A DNA stretch of 64,000 nucleotides, from the NCBI RefSeq assembly GCF_007097485.1, contig NZ_VKDE01000009.1, forward strand, positions 1 through 64,000. The letters are read 5' to 3'. Every line of letters starts with the position of its first letter. Position 1 is the first letter of the stretch. A program made the position numbers and the translations under genes. Source of the stretch: Carboxylicivirga sp. M1479. Lineage in GTDB: Bacteria > Bacteroidota > Bacteroidia > Bacteroidales > Marinilabiliaceae. Shown here piece by piece: positions 1 through 8,800 of the stretch. The notes under the pieces were generated by a model. The model worked only from the letters and a program-made list of their open reading frames with translations, made no database searches and was not told where the DNA came from.

Positions 1-599
1 GGGGTATTGTCTTGTTTTCCAACCATATCTGCAAGCTTTGTTACTAAAATACACAATTGCTTGCAGAACAAGAAACTTAATGAGATGTATTATCTACTGA
101 ATATCAACTCCCTAAGTCACTTTTAAGGTTTGACTAATTATTTGGACATTATTGGGTTCAAGGATATCTTCCTGATTATACTGTGCCTCACTTCGTGTCC
201 AGTTGTAACATCCGGTTAAAAGTACACATTATCAAAAAATGGCAAACTTGTGATGTATATGATGATGCAGTTATCTCTCTACACCATGGCTTCTTTGAGC
301 TGAAGGTATTCCGTATCAGAACCCAGGTCATTCGCCTGATCGTCATCGGTAATAATTCTGACATTAACACCCTTGTTTATGACTTACTATATCCTTTCGA
401 GAATCTCATTATCGCTGATGGTAAAAACACAAATATCGATTTTTCTGACGGCATAACTAATTTGTGTAAGAATCGTACACACGCATTCCTTGCTCGGACT
501 ATAATAAGAGCGACTATAAAAGCTTTGTGGCTCTTTGGGCAGCATCAACTTATTGGCTTCTTTAAAGATCTCACTTCTAACATAATTAAATAATGTTTA
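1..599 (-). pseudogene. Decayed phospholipase D-like (HKD nuclease/hydrolase) gene
   Basis: No intact frame exists, but the reverse strand, read across several frames, spells a PLD-like domain. In order it gives SPSKEC (about 500), ISYAVRKIDICVFTISDNEI (around 410-470), NVRIITDDDQANDLGSD (around 325-375), IHHKFAIF (around 240) and LTGCYNWTRSEAQYNQEDIL (around 150-210). The HxK motif and the downstream Asp survive only in different frames. Frameshifts near 485 and 235 and in-frame stops near 398-403, 285 and 225 break it. Intact relatives cleave phosphodiester bonds in lipids or nucleic acids. The tail runs off the left edge of the window. The open frame on the opposite strand here is only its shadow. 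The family call is firm from the motifs; the exact ends are not. Confidence 0.75.
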
Positions 600-709
600 G
601 CAAGTTACTTATCGTTAATAACAACTTTTGGTGCATTCATTTAACTTTTGGGAAAAATTCTATTTTCAAGTGTTTGCTTTAAATAAGTTACTAATTCTTC
701 ATTTTTTAT

Positions 710-1441
710 TTAAACTGTCTTCTCTACTAACTGATAAAACTGTTCCTCAAGGCGCCCTATTCTCTTTGATTCTGTTTCATCAACAAGATTACCAATAGAC
801 CTTACTATAGGATAATAATAATCAATATCGTCAATACTTACTCTTAATAAATCATAATCAACTTGCAATACTAAAATAGTGTGATCTGCTAATACTTTTA
901 GCTTACTAATAAAAATAGCATCACCTATTTTCAAAACGTAGTATTGATCTCGCGAAATATTATTTTGTTGAGTTTCAATTATTACAATGTCATTTTGTTT
1001 TATACTATTAGGTAATGCCCTATAGTCACGAAGCATCACATTAACAGCAACTAGTGTCATTGAAGTCTCATGCAAAGGTATTTTAATTATATCAAGCTCT
1101 TTGTTGTCATCTATCACACCTCTCTCAACTTCATGAATAGATGAATAAAAAGGTATATTTTTAATGTGGCATACAAACTTTTTAGTACTCTTAAAAGTCG
1201 GTTCATTTCCTACATCAAAATGATAAAGTTCGTTTACTGTTAGCTCCTTATTGATTAACTCATCGATTGTAATGCTAAAATATTTAGCAATCCTATTAAT
1301 TAAATCGATCTTCGGTTCTGCCCTTCCCTCTTCGTACGAACCAATGCTAGCCCGTGATAAGTCAAATACTTCAGCAAACTCAGTCTGACTTATCTTCTGT
1401 ATTGAACGAATCTTTCTAATATTACTTCCAAAATAACTCAT
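710..1441 (-). CDS. XRE-family transcriptional regulator with S24/LexA-like C-terminal region
   Basis: This is a 243-residue DNA-binding protein. Residues about 6-64 form a lambda-Cro/C1 helix-turn-helix (SQTEFAEVFDLSRASIGSYE, then the EPKIDLINRIAKYF helix). The C-terminal half ends in a pattern like the S24/LexA beta-fold (NDIVII, then QYYVLKIGDAIFISKLKV). However, the usual G-[D/E]-S-M serine position reads NVMLRDYRALP, so autocleavage looks lost and the domain may only dimerise or sense. It is transcribed away from the PspA-flotillin cassette starting at 1635. The shared 190-bp gap carries a sigma-type promoter and a repeated motif, so it probably controls that cassette. That role is an inference; the HTH call is secure. 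Confidence 0.85.
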   Translation of the reverse strand: MSYFGSNIRKIRSIQKISQTEFAEVFDLSRASIGSYEEGRAEPKIDLINRIAKYFSITIDELINKELTVNELYHFDVGNEPTFKSTKKFVCHIKNIPFYSSIHEVERGVIDDNKELDIIKIPLHETSMTLVAVNVMLRDYRALPNSIKQNDIVIIETQQNNISRDQYYVLKIGDAIFISKLKVLADHTILVLQVDYDLLRVSIDDIDYYYPIVRSIGNLVDETESKRIGRLEEQFYQLVEKTV

Positions 1442-1453
1442 GGTAAATGCTAT

Positions 1454-1490
1454 TTATATTTGCATTGCTAAATTATATCGTTATATTTGC
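1454..1490 (+). promoter_or_regulatory. Bacteroidota-type promoter with overlapping operator-like repeats
   Basis: TTTG at 1459-1462 is followed after 19 bp by TATATTTG at 1482-1489, matching the Bacteroidota primary-sigma consensus TTTG-N19-21-TAnnTTTG. The 10-mer TTATATTTGC occurs twice, at 1454-1463 and 1481-1490, and the flanks GCATTGCTAAA and TTTGCTAATGC form an imperfect inverted pair. The site points toward the cassette at 1635 and lies just upstream of the divergent XRE gene, so it is a plausible operator for that regulator. Binding is an inference. Confidence 0.6.
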
Positions 1491-1634
1491 TAATGCAACT
1501 ATCAAAGAAATAGAAATATAGATTAAAATGCTAATTTCCTTACCTCTTTCTTATGAATATAAATAAACTATTTATGCTTAATGAGACAATATTTTTTTTA
1601 AATTCAAAACCCGAAAAATGATTAAACCACTCTA

Positions 1635-2036
1635 ATGATGGAAAACAATTTTAAAAAAGTAAAGAATTACCTTTTAGAACTAAATTGCGAGATAGTTAAT
1701 GAGAATGAGACCGAAAGCATTCTTGTTGTAACCAAGCCTGACGAAGGAATAGTCAATTTAGTTTTAGGCTGTGTTGATCCACTCCTAATAATGGAGCAAT
1801 TTATATTTGAAATTAATGGAGACAACTTGAATGTGTTCAAACAATTACTTATGAAGAATCGAGATATTGTTCACGGTGCATTTGTACTAGACGAAACAGG
1901 TCGCAAGGTCATCTTCAGAGACACACTTCAAATTGAAAACCTTGACTTAAATGAATTGGAAGGTTCGATTAATTCATTAAGCCTATTACTTAGTGAATAT
2001 GCGAATGATATCATTAAATTTTCGTCAATAAAGTAA
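1635..2036 (+). CDS. Small Tir-chaperone/YbjN-like protein, first gene of the PspA-flotillin cassette
   Basis: This 133-residue soluble protein has no signal peptide or membrane segment. Alternating short strands and helices, with a closing acidic helix (LNELEGSINSLSLLLSEYAN, about 105-124), resemble the type III secretion chaperone/YbjN fold. Small proteins of this class, including E. coli YjfI (DUF2170), often sit directly before PspA-like genes. It ends four bases before the pspA start, so the two are probably translated together. The start could be Met1 or Met2 (adjacent ATG codons at 1635 and 1638). A role as an adaptor or chaperone for PspA is an inference from position; the fold assignment is by pattern only. 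Confidence 0.7.
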   Translation: MMENNFKKVKNYLLELNCEIVNENETESILVVTKPDEGIVNLVLGCVDPLLIMEQFIFEINGDNLNVFKQLLMKNRDIVHGAFVLDETGRKVIFRDTLQIENLDLNELEGSINSLSLLLSEYANDIIKFSSIK

Positions 2037-2040
2037 CGCC

Positions 2041-2754
2041 ATGAACATATTTAGCAGATTATTCAGAATAGGAACAGCCGAGGCACATTCGGCAGTAGAC
2101 AAATTAGAAGATCCAATTAAAATGACTGAACAAGGCATTCGTGATCTCAAAAGCAATTTAGACGATAGCTTAAAAGCTTTAGCAGAAGTAAAAGCACTAA
2201 CGATTCGTGCAAAAAACGATTACGAATCAAGCCGTACACATGCAGGCGAATATGAGAAAAAAGCCATATTACTTCTCAAAAAAGCAGAAAAAGGCGAATT
2301 ATCCGCAGAAGATGCCGACCGCCTAGCAACAGAAGCTTTAGCTAAAAAAGAAGAGTGCTTAGTTCATGCTACTCAGAAACAAAGTGAAGTAGCCCGTTTT
2401 GAACAGAATCTAGGACAATTGGATAGTAATATTAAAAAACTTCGCTCACAAATTAGTGCATATGAAAATGAGCTAAAAACCTTAACCGCTCGTGTTAAAG
2501 TTAGCAAAGCAACCAAGAGTATTAACAAACAAATGGCACAGATCGATTCAAGTAGCACCATTAACATGCTTGAAAAGATGAAAGAAAAGGTAGACCAAGA
2601 AGAGGCACTATCTGAAGCTTATGGAGAAATAGCCAATGAGTCAAAAACATTGGATGATGAAATAGACTCTGCACTTGGAGGAAATAAAGCCGAAGCATCC
2701 GAATCCTTAGCTGAGTTAAAAGCAAAGTTAGGATTAGATAAAGAAGAAGAGTAA
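2041..2754 (+). CDS. pspA: PspA/IM30 (ESCRT-III-like) membrane-stress protein
   Basis: This 237-residue protein is almost entirely helical and coiled coil. It opens with the typical MNIFSRLFRIGTAEAHSAVD amphipathic segment and continues with the EDPIKMTEQGIRDLKSNLDD motif, as in PspA, Vipp1 and E. coli YjfJ. Members bind stressed inner membranes, polymerise and limit proton leakage. The length is normal for the family. It follows the small chaperone-like gene by four bases. A stem-loop with a T-run lies immediately downstream, so part of the transcription probably stops here. No pspBC or pspF genes are nearby; control presumably comes from the divergent XRE protein. The family call is secure. 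Confidence 0.93.
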   Translation: MNIFSRLFRIGTAEAHSAVDKLEDPIKMTEQGIRDLKSNLDDSLKALAEVKALTIRAKNDYESSRTHAGEYEKKAILLLKKAEKGELSAEDADRLATEALAKKEECLVHATQKQSEVARFEQNLGQLDSNIKKLRSQISAYENELKTLTARVKVSKATKSINKQMAQIDSSSTINMLEKMKEKVDQEEALSEAYGEIANESKTLDDEIDSALGGNKAEASESLAELKAKLGLDKEEE

Positions 2755-2760
2755 ATGCAA

Positions 2761-2798
2761 AGAGGTTAGTACCTGATGGAATTAACCTCTATTTTTTT
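2761..2798 (+). terminator. Rho-independent (partial) terminator after pspA
   Basis: AGAGGTTA at 2761-2768 pairs with TAACCTCT at 2783-2790 and is followed by ATTTTTTTG. It separates pspA from the yqiJ-like gene. Because the downstream genes face the same way with no obvious new promoter, it may act as an attenuator giving more pspA transcript than distal transcript. Confidence 0.65.
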
Positions 2799-2861
2799 GA
2801 ACAGCTACAATATTGGTTTCGCAAACGGGAACCCTTAATCACTAATCCAAATCCCTCTGTC

Positions 2862-3548
2862 ATGAAGGAATTATTTGAAGCTGCCTTTTCGGGAGTAAAT
2901 GTTATCCCAACGGTACTATTAGTTTTAGTATTATTCTATTGGCTATTGGTTATCATTGGTGCAATGGATATTGACACTGTTGACTTTGATATCGATGCCG
3001 ATATAGATGTGGATGTTGACATAGACATTGATACAGATGTAGATACTGATTTAGATGGGGCTAATTCTGTAGAAGAAGGCATTGGCTCAATAGCTTTTCT
3101 TAATTCTGTTTTAGTCTTTTTTAATCTTGGTAAAATACCATTTATGGTATGGCTAAGCTTCCTGATTATTCCCATGTGGATTATTTCCATTTTATTTAAT
3201 CACTTTATGGGCAATAGTTTGTTTTTAATAGCTTTAGTCGCACTGATACCAAATTTGATTGTCAGTCTTATAGTTTCAAAAGTTCTTACAACCCCAATTG
3301 CAGCAGTTTTTGCCAGACTCAAAAAGAATAATGACGACCAGTTTAAATACACCGGTAAAATTTGTACCGTTTTAATGCGTACCACCAATAATAGGTTCGG
3401 TCAGGCAGAGATAAGCAGAAACGGAAACATTTATCGTGTAAATATCCTGACCCATGGTGAGGCCATATTGGAGAAAGGTCAAACAGCCTTAATAATCGAA
3501 TACCTAGCTAATAAGAAGTGTTATTTAGTCGAACCTTATAAAATTTAA
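2862..3548 (+). CDS. YqiJ-like inner-membrane OB-fold protein with Asp-rich repeat
   Basis: This 228-residue membrane protein has a hydrophobic helix at about 14-35, then an unusual strictly alternating acidic stretch (D-I/V/T/A-D..., residues 36-66). Hydrophobic segments follow at about 79-115 and 119-142, and a C-terminal soluble beta domain (about 161-228) looks like the NfeD/YqiJ OB-fold. In E. coli the yqiJ-yqiK pair couples such a protein to a flotillin; the same order is seen here, with the flotillin starting 5 bases after this stop. It probably anchors or organises the flotillin. The Asp-rich run is not something I associate with YqiJ and may bind divalent cations. Confidence 0.78.
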   Translation: MKELFEAAFSGVNVIPTVLLVLVLFYWLLVIIGAMDIDTVDFDIDADIDVDVDIDIDTDVDTDLDGANSVEEGIGSIAFLNSVLVFFNLGKIPFMVWLSFLIIPMWIISILFNHFMGNSLFLIALVALIPNLIVSLIVSKVLTTPIAAVFARLKKNNDDQFKYTGKICTVLMRTTNNRFGQAEISRNGNIYRVNILTHGEAILEKGQTALIIEYLANKKCYLVEPYKI

Positions 3549-3553
3549 AATAT

Positions 3554-5695
3554 ATGGAAATGATTCAATCTCTTGGCATAAGTGCCGTTATTTTTCTTGT
3601 AATTGTTATTATCGGTATTATATCTTTAATAATAAAAACCTATCGTAAAGCCACACAAGGTCAGGCAATGGTACGGACAGGAGCCGGTGGTGCAAAAGTA
3701 ACTTTTACTGGAATGTTTGTAATCCCAATACTCCACAAGATGGAATCAATGGACATTACCTTAAAAACAGTGGTTATTGAGCGCATGGCCAAAGATGGCT
3801 TGATCTGTAAAGACAATATGCGTGCTGACATCAAAGTGGCCTTCTTCGTTCGAGTTAACAAAACAAGCGAGGATGTTATTCAAGTTGCCCAATCAATTGG
3901 TTGTAATCGGGCTTCTGACCAGAAAGCTTTGGTAGAACTCTTTGATGCCAAATTCTCAGAAGCACTTAAAACTGTTGGTAAACAATTTGAATTTGTTGAA
4001 CTATATAATTCACGTGAGAAATTTAAACACGAGATTCTCAACATTATCGGTACTGATTTAAACGGATATATACTGGATGACTGTGCCATTGACTTTCTAG
4101 AACAAACACCGCTTGAATCGTTATCTGAAAACAACATCCTAGATTCTGAAGGCATTAAGAAAATTGTAGAATTAACCGCTAAACAAAAGGTGTTATCAAA
4201 CCAAATCGAACGTAATAAACAAAAAACCATAACTAAACAGGATGTTGAAGCGCGTGAAACAGTTTTGGAGCTAGAACGTCAGTTAGCGGAAACCGAAGAA
4301 AACCAGAAAAGGGAAGTCGCTAACATAAAAGACCGTCAGGAAGCTGAAATCAAAAAAGTTGCAGAGGAACAACGCTTAGTAGCAGAAAAAGCTCGCATAA
4401 TTGCGGAGGAAGAAATTGCCGTTGCTGAAAAGAATAAAGAACGCCAGGTTGTTATTGCCGATAAAAATCGTGAACGCGTTGAGGCAGTTGAAACTGAAGC
4501 TGTAGAACAAGAACGTGAATTGAAGCATACCGAGCGTGAACGCATTGTTACTCTAGCACAGATCGAAAAACAAAAAGAAGTTGAAATTCAAAAGAAACAA
4601 ATACAGGAAGTAATTCGTGAACGCGTAGAGGTTGAAAAAGCAACAGTTGCTGAACAAGAGAAAATTAAGGATACGCAAGATTTTGCAACTGCTGATCGTG
4701 CCAAGAAAGTGGCTATCACTAAAGCAGAAATGGATGCAGAAGAAGCTTTTGTACGTGAAATTAAATCGGCTGAAGCTGCCAAGAATGCGGCAGAACACAA
4801 TGCAAAGACAAGGTTGATTGACGCTGAGGCTGAATTTGAAGCAGCAGGTAAAAGGGCTGAAGCAAGCAAAATAATGGCTGAAGCTAAAGCTGCTGAGGAA
4901 GCTGCTATCGGTGTTGCCGAAGCGCAGGTTATTGAGGCCAAAGCCGACGCCATGGAGAAACAAGGCCTAAATGAGGCCAAAGTAATGGAGATGAAATCAG
5001 AAGCCGAAGCTAAAGGAAAAAAGGCCAAAGCAGCTGCCGAGGCCGAATCTATACAAAAGGTTGGAGAATCTGAAGCAGAGGTTATCAAAGCAAAAGCTGA
5101 AGCTCATGCTGAAAAAGGACAAGCTGAAAACAAAGTTCTGGATGAACGTAATGCAGTTGAGGCGAAAGGTATTGAAGAAAAAGGTATGGCAATGAAGAAG
5201 CTGGATGCTGTTGGCAGAGACCATGAAGAGTTTAAGCTGAAGTTAGACATGCAAAAAGAGCTTGAACTTGCGCGTATCAATATCCAAAAAGGAATTGCAG
5301 ATGCACAATCACAAGTGATTGCTGAAGCATTAAAAGCTGCTAATATAGATATCGTTGGTGGAGAAACAATGTTCTTCGATAAGATAATTGGTTCCATTAC
5401 GCAAGGCAAACAAGTTGATAAATTAGTTAAGAACAGTGACATTATTAGCGATATCAAAAACCACTTCTTTGATAGTTCTGATGGCAAAAGCTTTAAAGGC
5501 CAATTCGCCAGCTTTATCGACCAATTTGGCATCTCATCTGAAGATGTTCGCAATTTAAGTATCAGTGCCTTGATAGGCCGAATGATGCAAGAAAACACCG
5601 ATGAAAAGACTGGTAGCATGCTTAGTAGCTTAAACGACATTGCTAAAAGTTTAGGCGTATCAAATAGCACTGCTAAAGCCCTGGGCATCGTATAA
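3554..5695 (+). CDS. Flotillin/YqiK-like SPFH-domain protein
   Basis: This 713-residue protein has one N-terminal membrane helix (about 9-29) and an SPFH/band-7 domain (about 35-200, including the TLKTVVIERMAKDG and AIDFLEQTPLESL regions). A very long Ala/Glu/Lys coiled coil follows (about 205-560, many AEA repeats), then a C-terminal helical region. Flotillins form ring-like scaffolds on membranes and define microdomains. The length fits the larger YqiK class rather than short HflK/stomatin forms. It is tightly coupled to the YqiJ-like gene upstream (5-bp gap). Several long open frames on the reverse strand here result from the repetitive codon pattern and are not genes. Confidence 0.9.
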   Translation: MEMIQSLGISAVIFLVIVIIGIISLIIKTYRKATQGQAMVRTGAGGAKVTFTGMFVIPILHKMESMDITLKTVVIERMAKDGLICKDNMRADIKVAFFVRVNKTSEDVIQVAQSIGCNRASDQKALVELFDAKFSEALKTVGKQFEFVELYNSREKFKHEILNIIGTDLNGYILDDCAIDFLEQTPLESLSENNILDSEGIKKIVELTAKQKVLSNQIERNKQKTITKQDVEARETVLELERQLAETEENQKREVANIKDRQEAEIKKVAEEQRLVAEKARIIAEEEIAVAEKNKERQVVIADKNRERVEAVETEAVEQERELKHTERERIVTLAQIEKQKEVEIQKKQIQEVIRERVEVEKATVAEQEKIKDTQDFATADRAKKVAITKAEMDAEEAFVREIKSAEAAKNAAEHNAKTRLIDAEAEFEAAGKRAEASKIMAEAKAAEEAAIGVAEAQVIEAKADAMEKQGLNEAKVMEMKSEAEAKGKKAKAAAEAESIQKVGESEAEVIKAKAEAHAEKGQAENKVLDERNAVEAKGIEEKGMAMKKLDAVGRDHEEFKLKLDMQKELELARINIQKGIADAQSQVIAEALKAANIDIVGGETMFFDKIIGSITQGKQVDKLVKNSDIISDIKNHFFDSSDGKSFKGQFASFIDQFGISSEDVRNLSISALIGRMMQENTDEKTGSMLSSLNDIAKSLGVSNSTAKALGIV

Positions 5696-5703
5696 CAAAT
5701 TTC

Positions 5704-5738
5704 ATTAACGCTTCCTGAACTATTCAGGAAGTGTTAAT
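5704..5738 (+). other. Strong stem-loop between flotillin and ATPase genes
   Basis: ATTAACGCTTCCTGAA (5704-5719) and TTCAGGAAGTGTTAAT (5723-5738) form a 16-bp hairpin with one G-T pair and a 3-base loop. No T-run follows, so it looks more like an mRNA-stabilising or processing structure than a full terminator. It sits in the 125-bp gap that divides the cassette. Confidence 0.6.
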
Positions 5739-5820
5739 CCTACTATTCTGCAATAGTACATTTTCATATTGCTCAAATTGTCATGCTTTTTTTTCATCAC
5801 ATTCCCCTAACAATTGATTT

Positions 5821-8800
5821 ATGTCTGATAATCAAAACACTACAGATAAGAACATACAGCTTGAGGAAGGCACTTACGAAATCATCAAAAACAGATTACG
5901 ACAAAGTGGCGGAGAGCTAAGTCAAAGGTTAGAACAACTCAATACATCTCGAAAAGATGTGTTCGGATCCATTGAAAGCACTCTCGTTGCAACTGATCGA
6001 ATCGGAACTGAAAACAACTGTACCCCTGCCGACATGGTGGCCCTGGGCAACATCCTACTCTTTGGATACAATGTAACCATGGGCTTGAAAACAAAAACTT
6101 CATTGGATGATGTATTCAGTGTTTATGACTTTAACGAACACACTTTCAATCAAAACAACATCAACATCATTAATGACTCACAGTTTATTAATGATTTCGA
6201 CAACTTGTATGAGTATTACAAAGAGACTCAGTTTAAAAAATTTGCAACCATCGGCCCTCATCTGTTTATGGTGTTTCAAACGGGTAAAAGCAATGACGAC
6301 ATAAAAGCATTTAAATGGCTTATCAAAAGCGATGAACTCGAATACAAAGGCAATCGTAGCTCACACGAATTTGTATTCCCCGATCAGCATGAATTTAAGT
6401 GGGAAAAAGTTACACGAGAACAATATGTTTATGGTGAGCATCCGCATGTTTCAATCAGAGATAGGGTTTTTGTTGAAGCTGTAGGCGGAGACATCACCTT
6501 CAAAATTGAAGACAATACAGATTCTGGTCTTGGAATATATGCCGAAGAGGTTGAAGTTAAAGATCAAACACTAGATGACGCAGAGATTCATTACGCTATT
6601 ATTGGCAACCTTATCATCATTCGTATCTTGCCATACAAAGAAAATGAGTTCCGTTATTTTGTCTATAATTCAAAAATTCAGAAAGTTCAACGTATCGACG
6701 CCCTCGAAGATTCATGTGTATTATTACCTGATGACCAAGGCCTTATTTTTGCCAATGGTTATTATTTACAAAACGGACAATTCAAACTATTCGACAGAGA
6801 TATTGAAGGCTTAATGTATGAACGCAAGTTAGCTTCTATCAATGGAGAAGACTTTCTTTATACTTTTTACAATCAGGAAATTGGCGCCTATGTGCTTCTA
6901 ATATATAATTTGATTAATCAGCGCGTTGAAACACCAATTATTTGTAACGGCTATTCATTGTTTGACAATGGTGAGTTATGCTACTTCAAAAAACCCGATG
7001 AGCCATCACGTCATCATATAATACAAGTCTGGCAAACACCTTTTATGACAACTGAAAACCAAGCTACTCCAACAAACAATTCTCGTTTATATAAAATCGG
7101 GAATAAGGATGTGGTTAAAGCCATGGCTGAATGTAACGAAGTCATCTTATTAGTTAATAAAGATGAAGCTTATACTGATGTATATGGCGACTTGGTAAAA
7201 CGTTGCACCGATGTAATTGACAGTTATTACTGGTTATCCGAAAAAGATGCATTTGACATTAAAACACCTCTTAATGAGATTAAAGAATCTGCATTCTCGG
7301 CGATTACCGAATACGAGAAAGTCAGAAATATTCGCAAAAATACAAAAGAGCAAATTAAGGAGGTAAGTGATAAAGTCAAGGAAATATTTAACCACATTAC
7401 CAAGCAACAAATTGGGCACATAGATCGCTATGTGGAATTATTGGCCGCACTCCGAACCGCTAGAGGCGAAGTTATAAGCCTGAAAGAACTACGCTATGTT
7501 GACATGCTTTTTATTGACGAATTAGAGAATGATGTGGAAGAAAAAACAGTTCGATTATCGCAGGACTGTGTTACTTTTCTATTACGAGAGGAAGCTCTCT
7601 ATTCATACGAAGAAAAAGTTAATAATATTCGAGAGGGAGTTTCAAAGATCACTAAGGTTAGCGAGGCCGATGACCTTTCTGACGAGATAATCAAACTTGC
7701 CGGTCAACTCGAAATGCTTATTGACATCGTTAGTAGCCTAAAAATTGAGGATGCCACACAAACAACGCAAATAATCAATAATATTTCAGGTGTATATTCA
7801 CAGTTTAATCTCATTAAAACAGATCTTAAAAAGCAACGAAAAAGCCTCAGAGCCGTTGAAGCCAAAGCTGAATTTAACTCACAATTAATGCTAGTTGAAC
7901 AAGGCATGCTCAATTACATCGACCTTTGTGATTCACCGGGAAAAGCCGACGAATACCTCTCTAAACTAATGGTACAGCTCGAAGAGTTAGAAGGTAAATT
8001 CTCTGATTTTGACGAATTTATGCCAAGCATTGCTGAACGAAGAGAGCAGGTTTACAATGCTTTCGAGACTAAAAAGCTGAGCTTAACTGAAGAACGCAAT
8101 CGAAAAACAACAGCTTTACAATCATCTGCAGAACGTATTCTAAAAGCAATTCGTAGTCGTATTTCAAAATTCAAAGAAACCTCGGAGGTTAATGGTTACT
8201 TTGCATCTGATTTAATGATTGAAAAAGTGCGCGATGTCATAACTCAGCTGAAAGAGTTAGATGACAATGTGAAAGCTGATGATTTAGAAAGTAAGTTAAA
8301 GTCATTAAAAGAGGAAACAATTCGTCAGATTAAAGATCGGACAGAACTTTTCGAGGGTGACGCTAACATCATTAAGTTTGGAAATCATAAGTTTTCGGTA
8401 AATACCCAACCATTAGAACTTTCAATGGTAAACAAAGATGGTAGCATGTTTTACCATTTATCGGGCACCAACTTTTTTGAGGAAGTAAAAGATACCGAGT
8501 TTATGGCAACAAAAGATATCTGGAGTCAATTGTTACCATCCGAAAACAAATCGGTTTATAGGGCTGAATATATGGCCTATATTATATTCAATGCATCTAA
8601 GAATAAAACAGATGGACATCTGTCTCTACCAGAACTAGCAGGCTTAAGCGACAAAAAATTAGTAGAACATGTTCAAAGAATAATGTCATTGCGCTTTAGC
8701 GAAGGTTACTCCAAAGGAGTGCATGATTTTGATACAGCCATTATCCTGAAACAACTTTTGAATGTGTACAGCAATGCAGGTCTGCTACGTTATCCTGCCG

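Noticed and set aside
183-593. 136-codon open frame on the forward strand
   Set aside because: It is the reverse shadow of the PLD-like remnant; its protein has no motif.
4336-5688. Long reverse-strand open frames (up to 194 codons)
   Set aside because: Caused by the repetitive Ala/Glu/Lys codons of the flotillin coiled coil; hydrophobic Ser/Ala/Phe-rich translations without starts or motifs.
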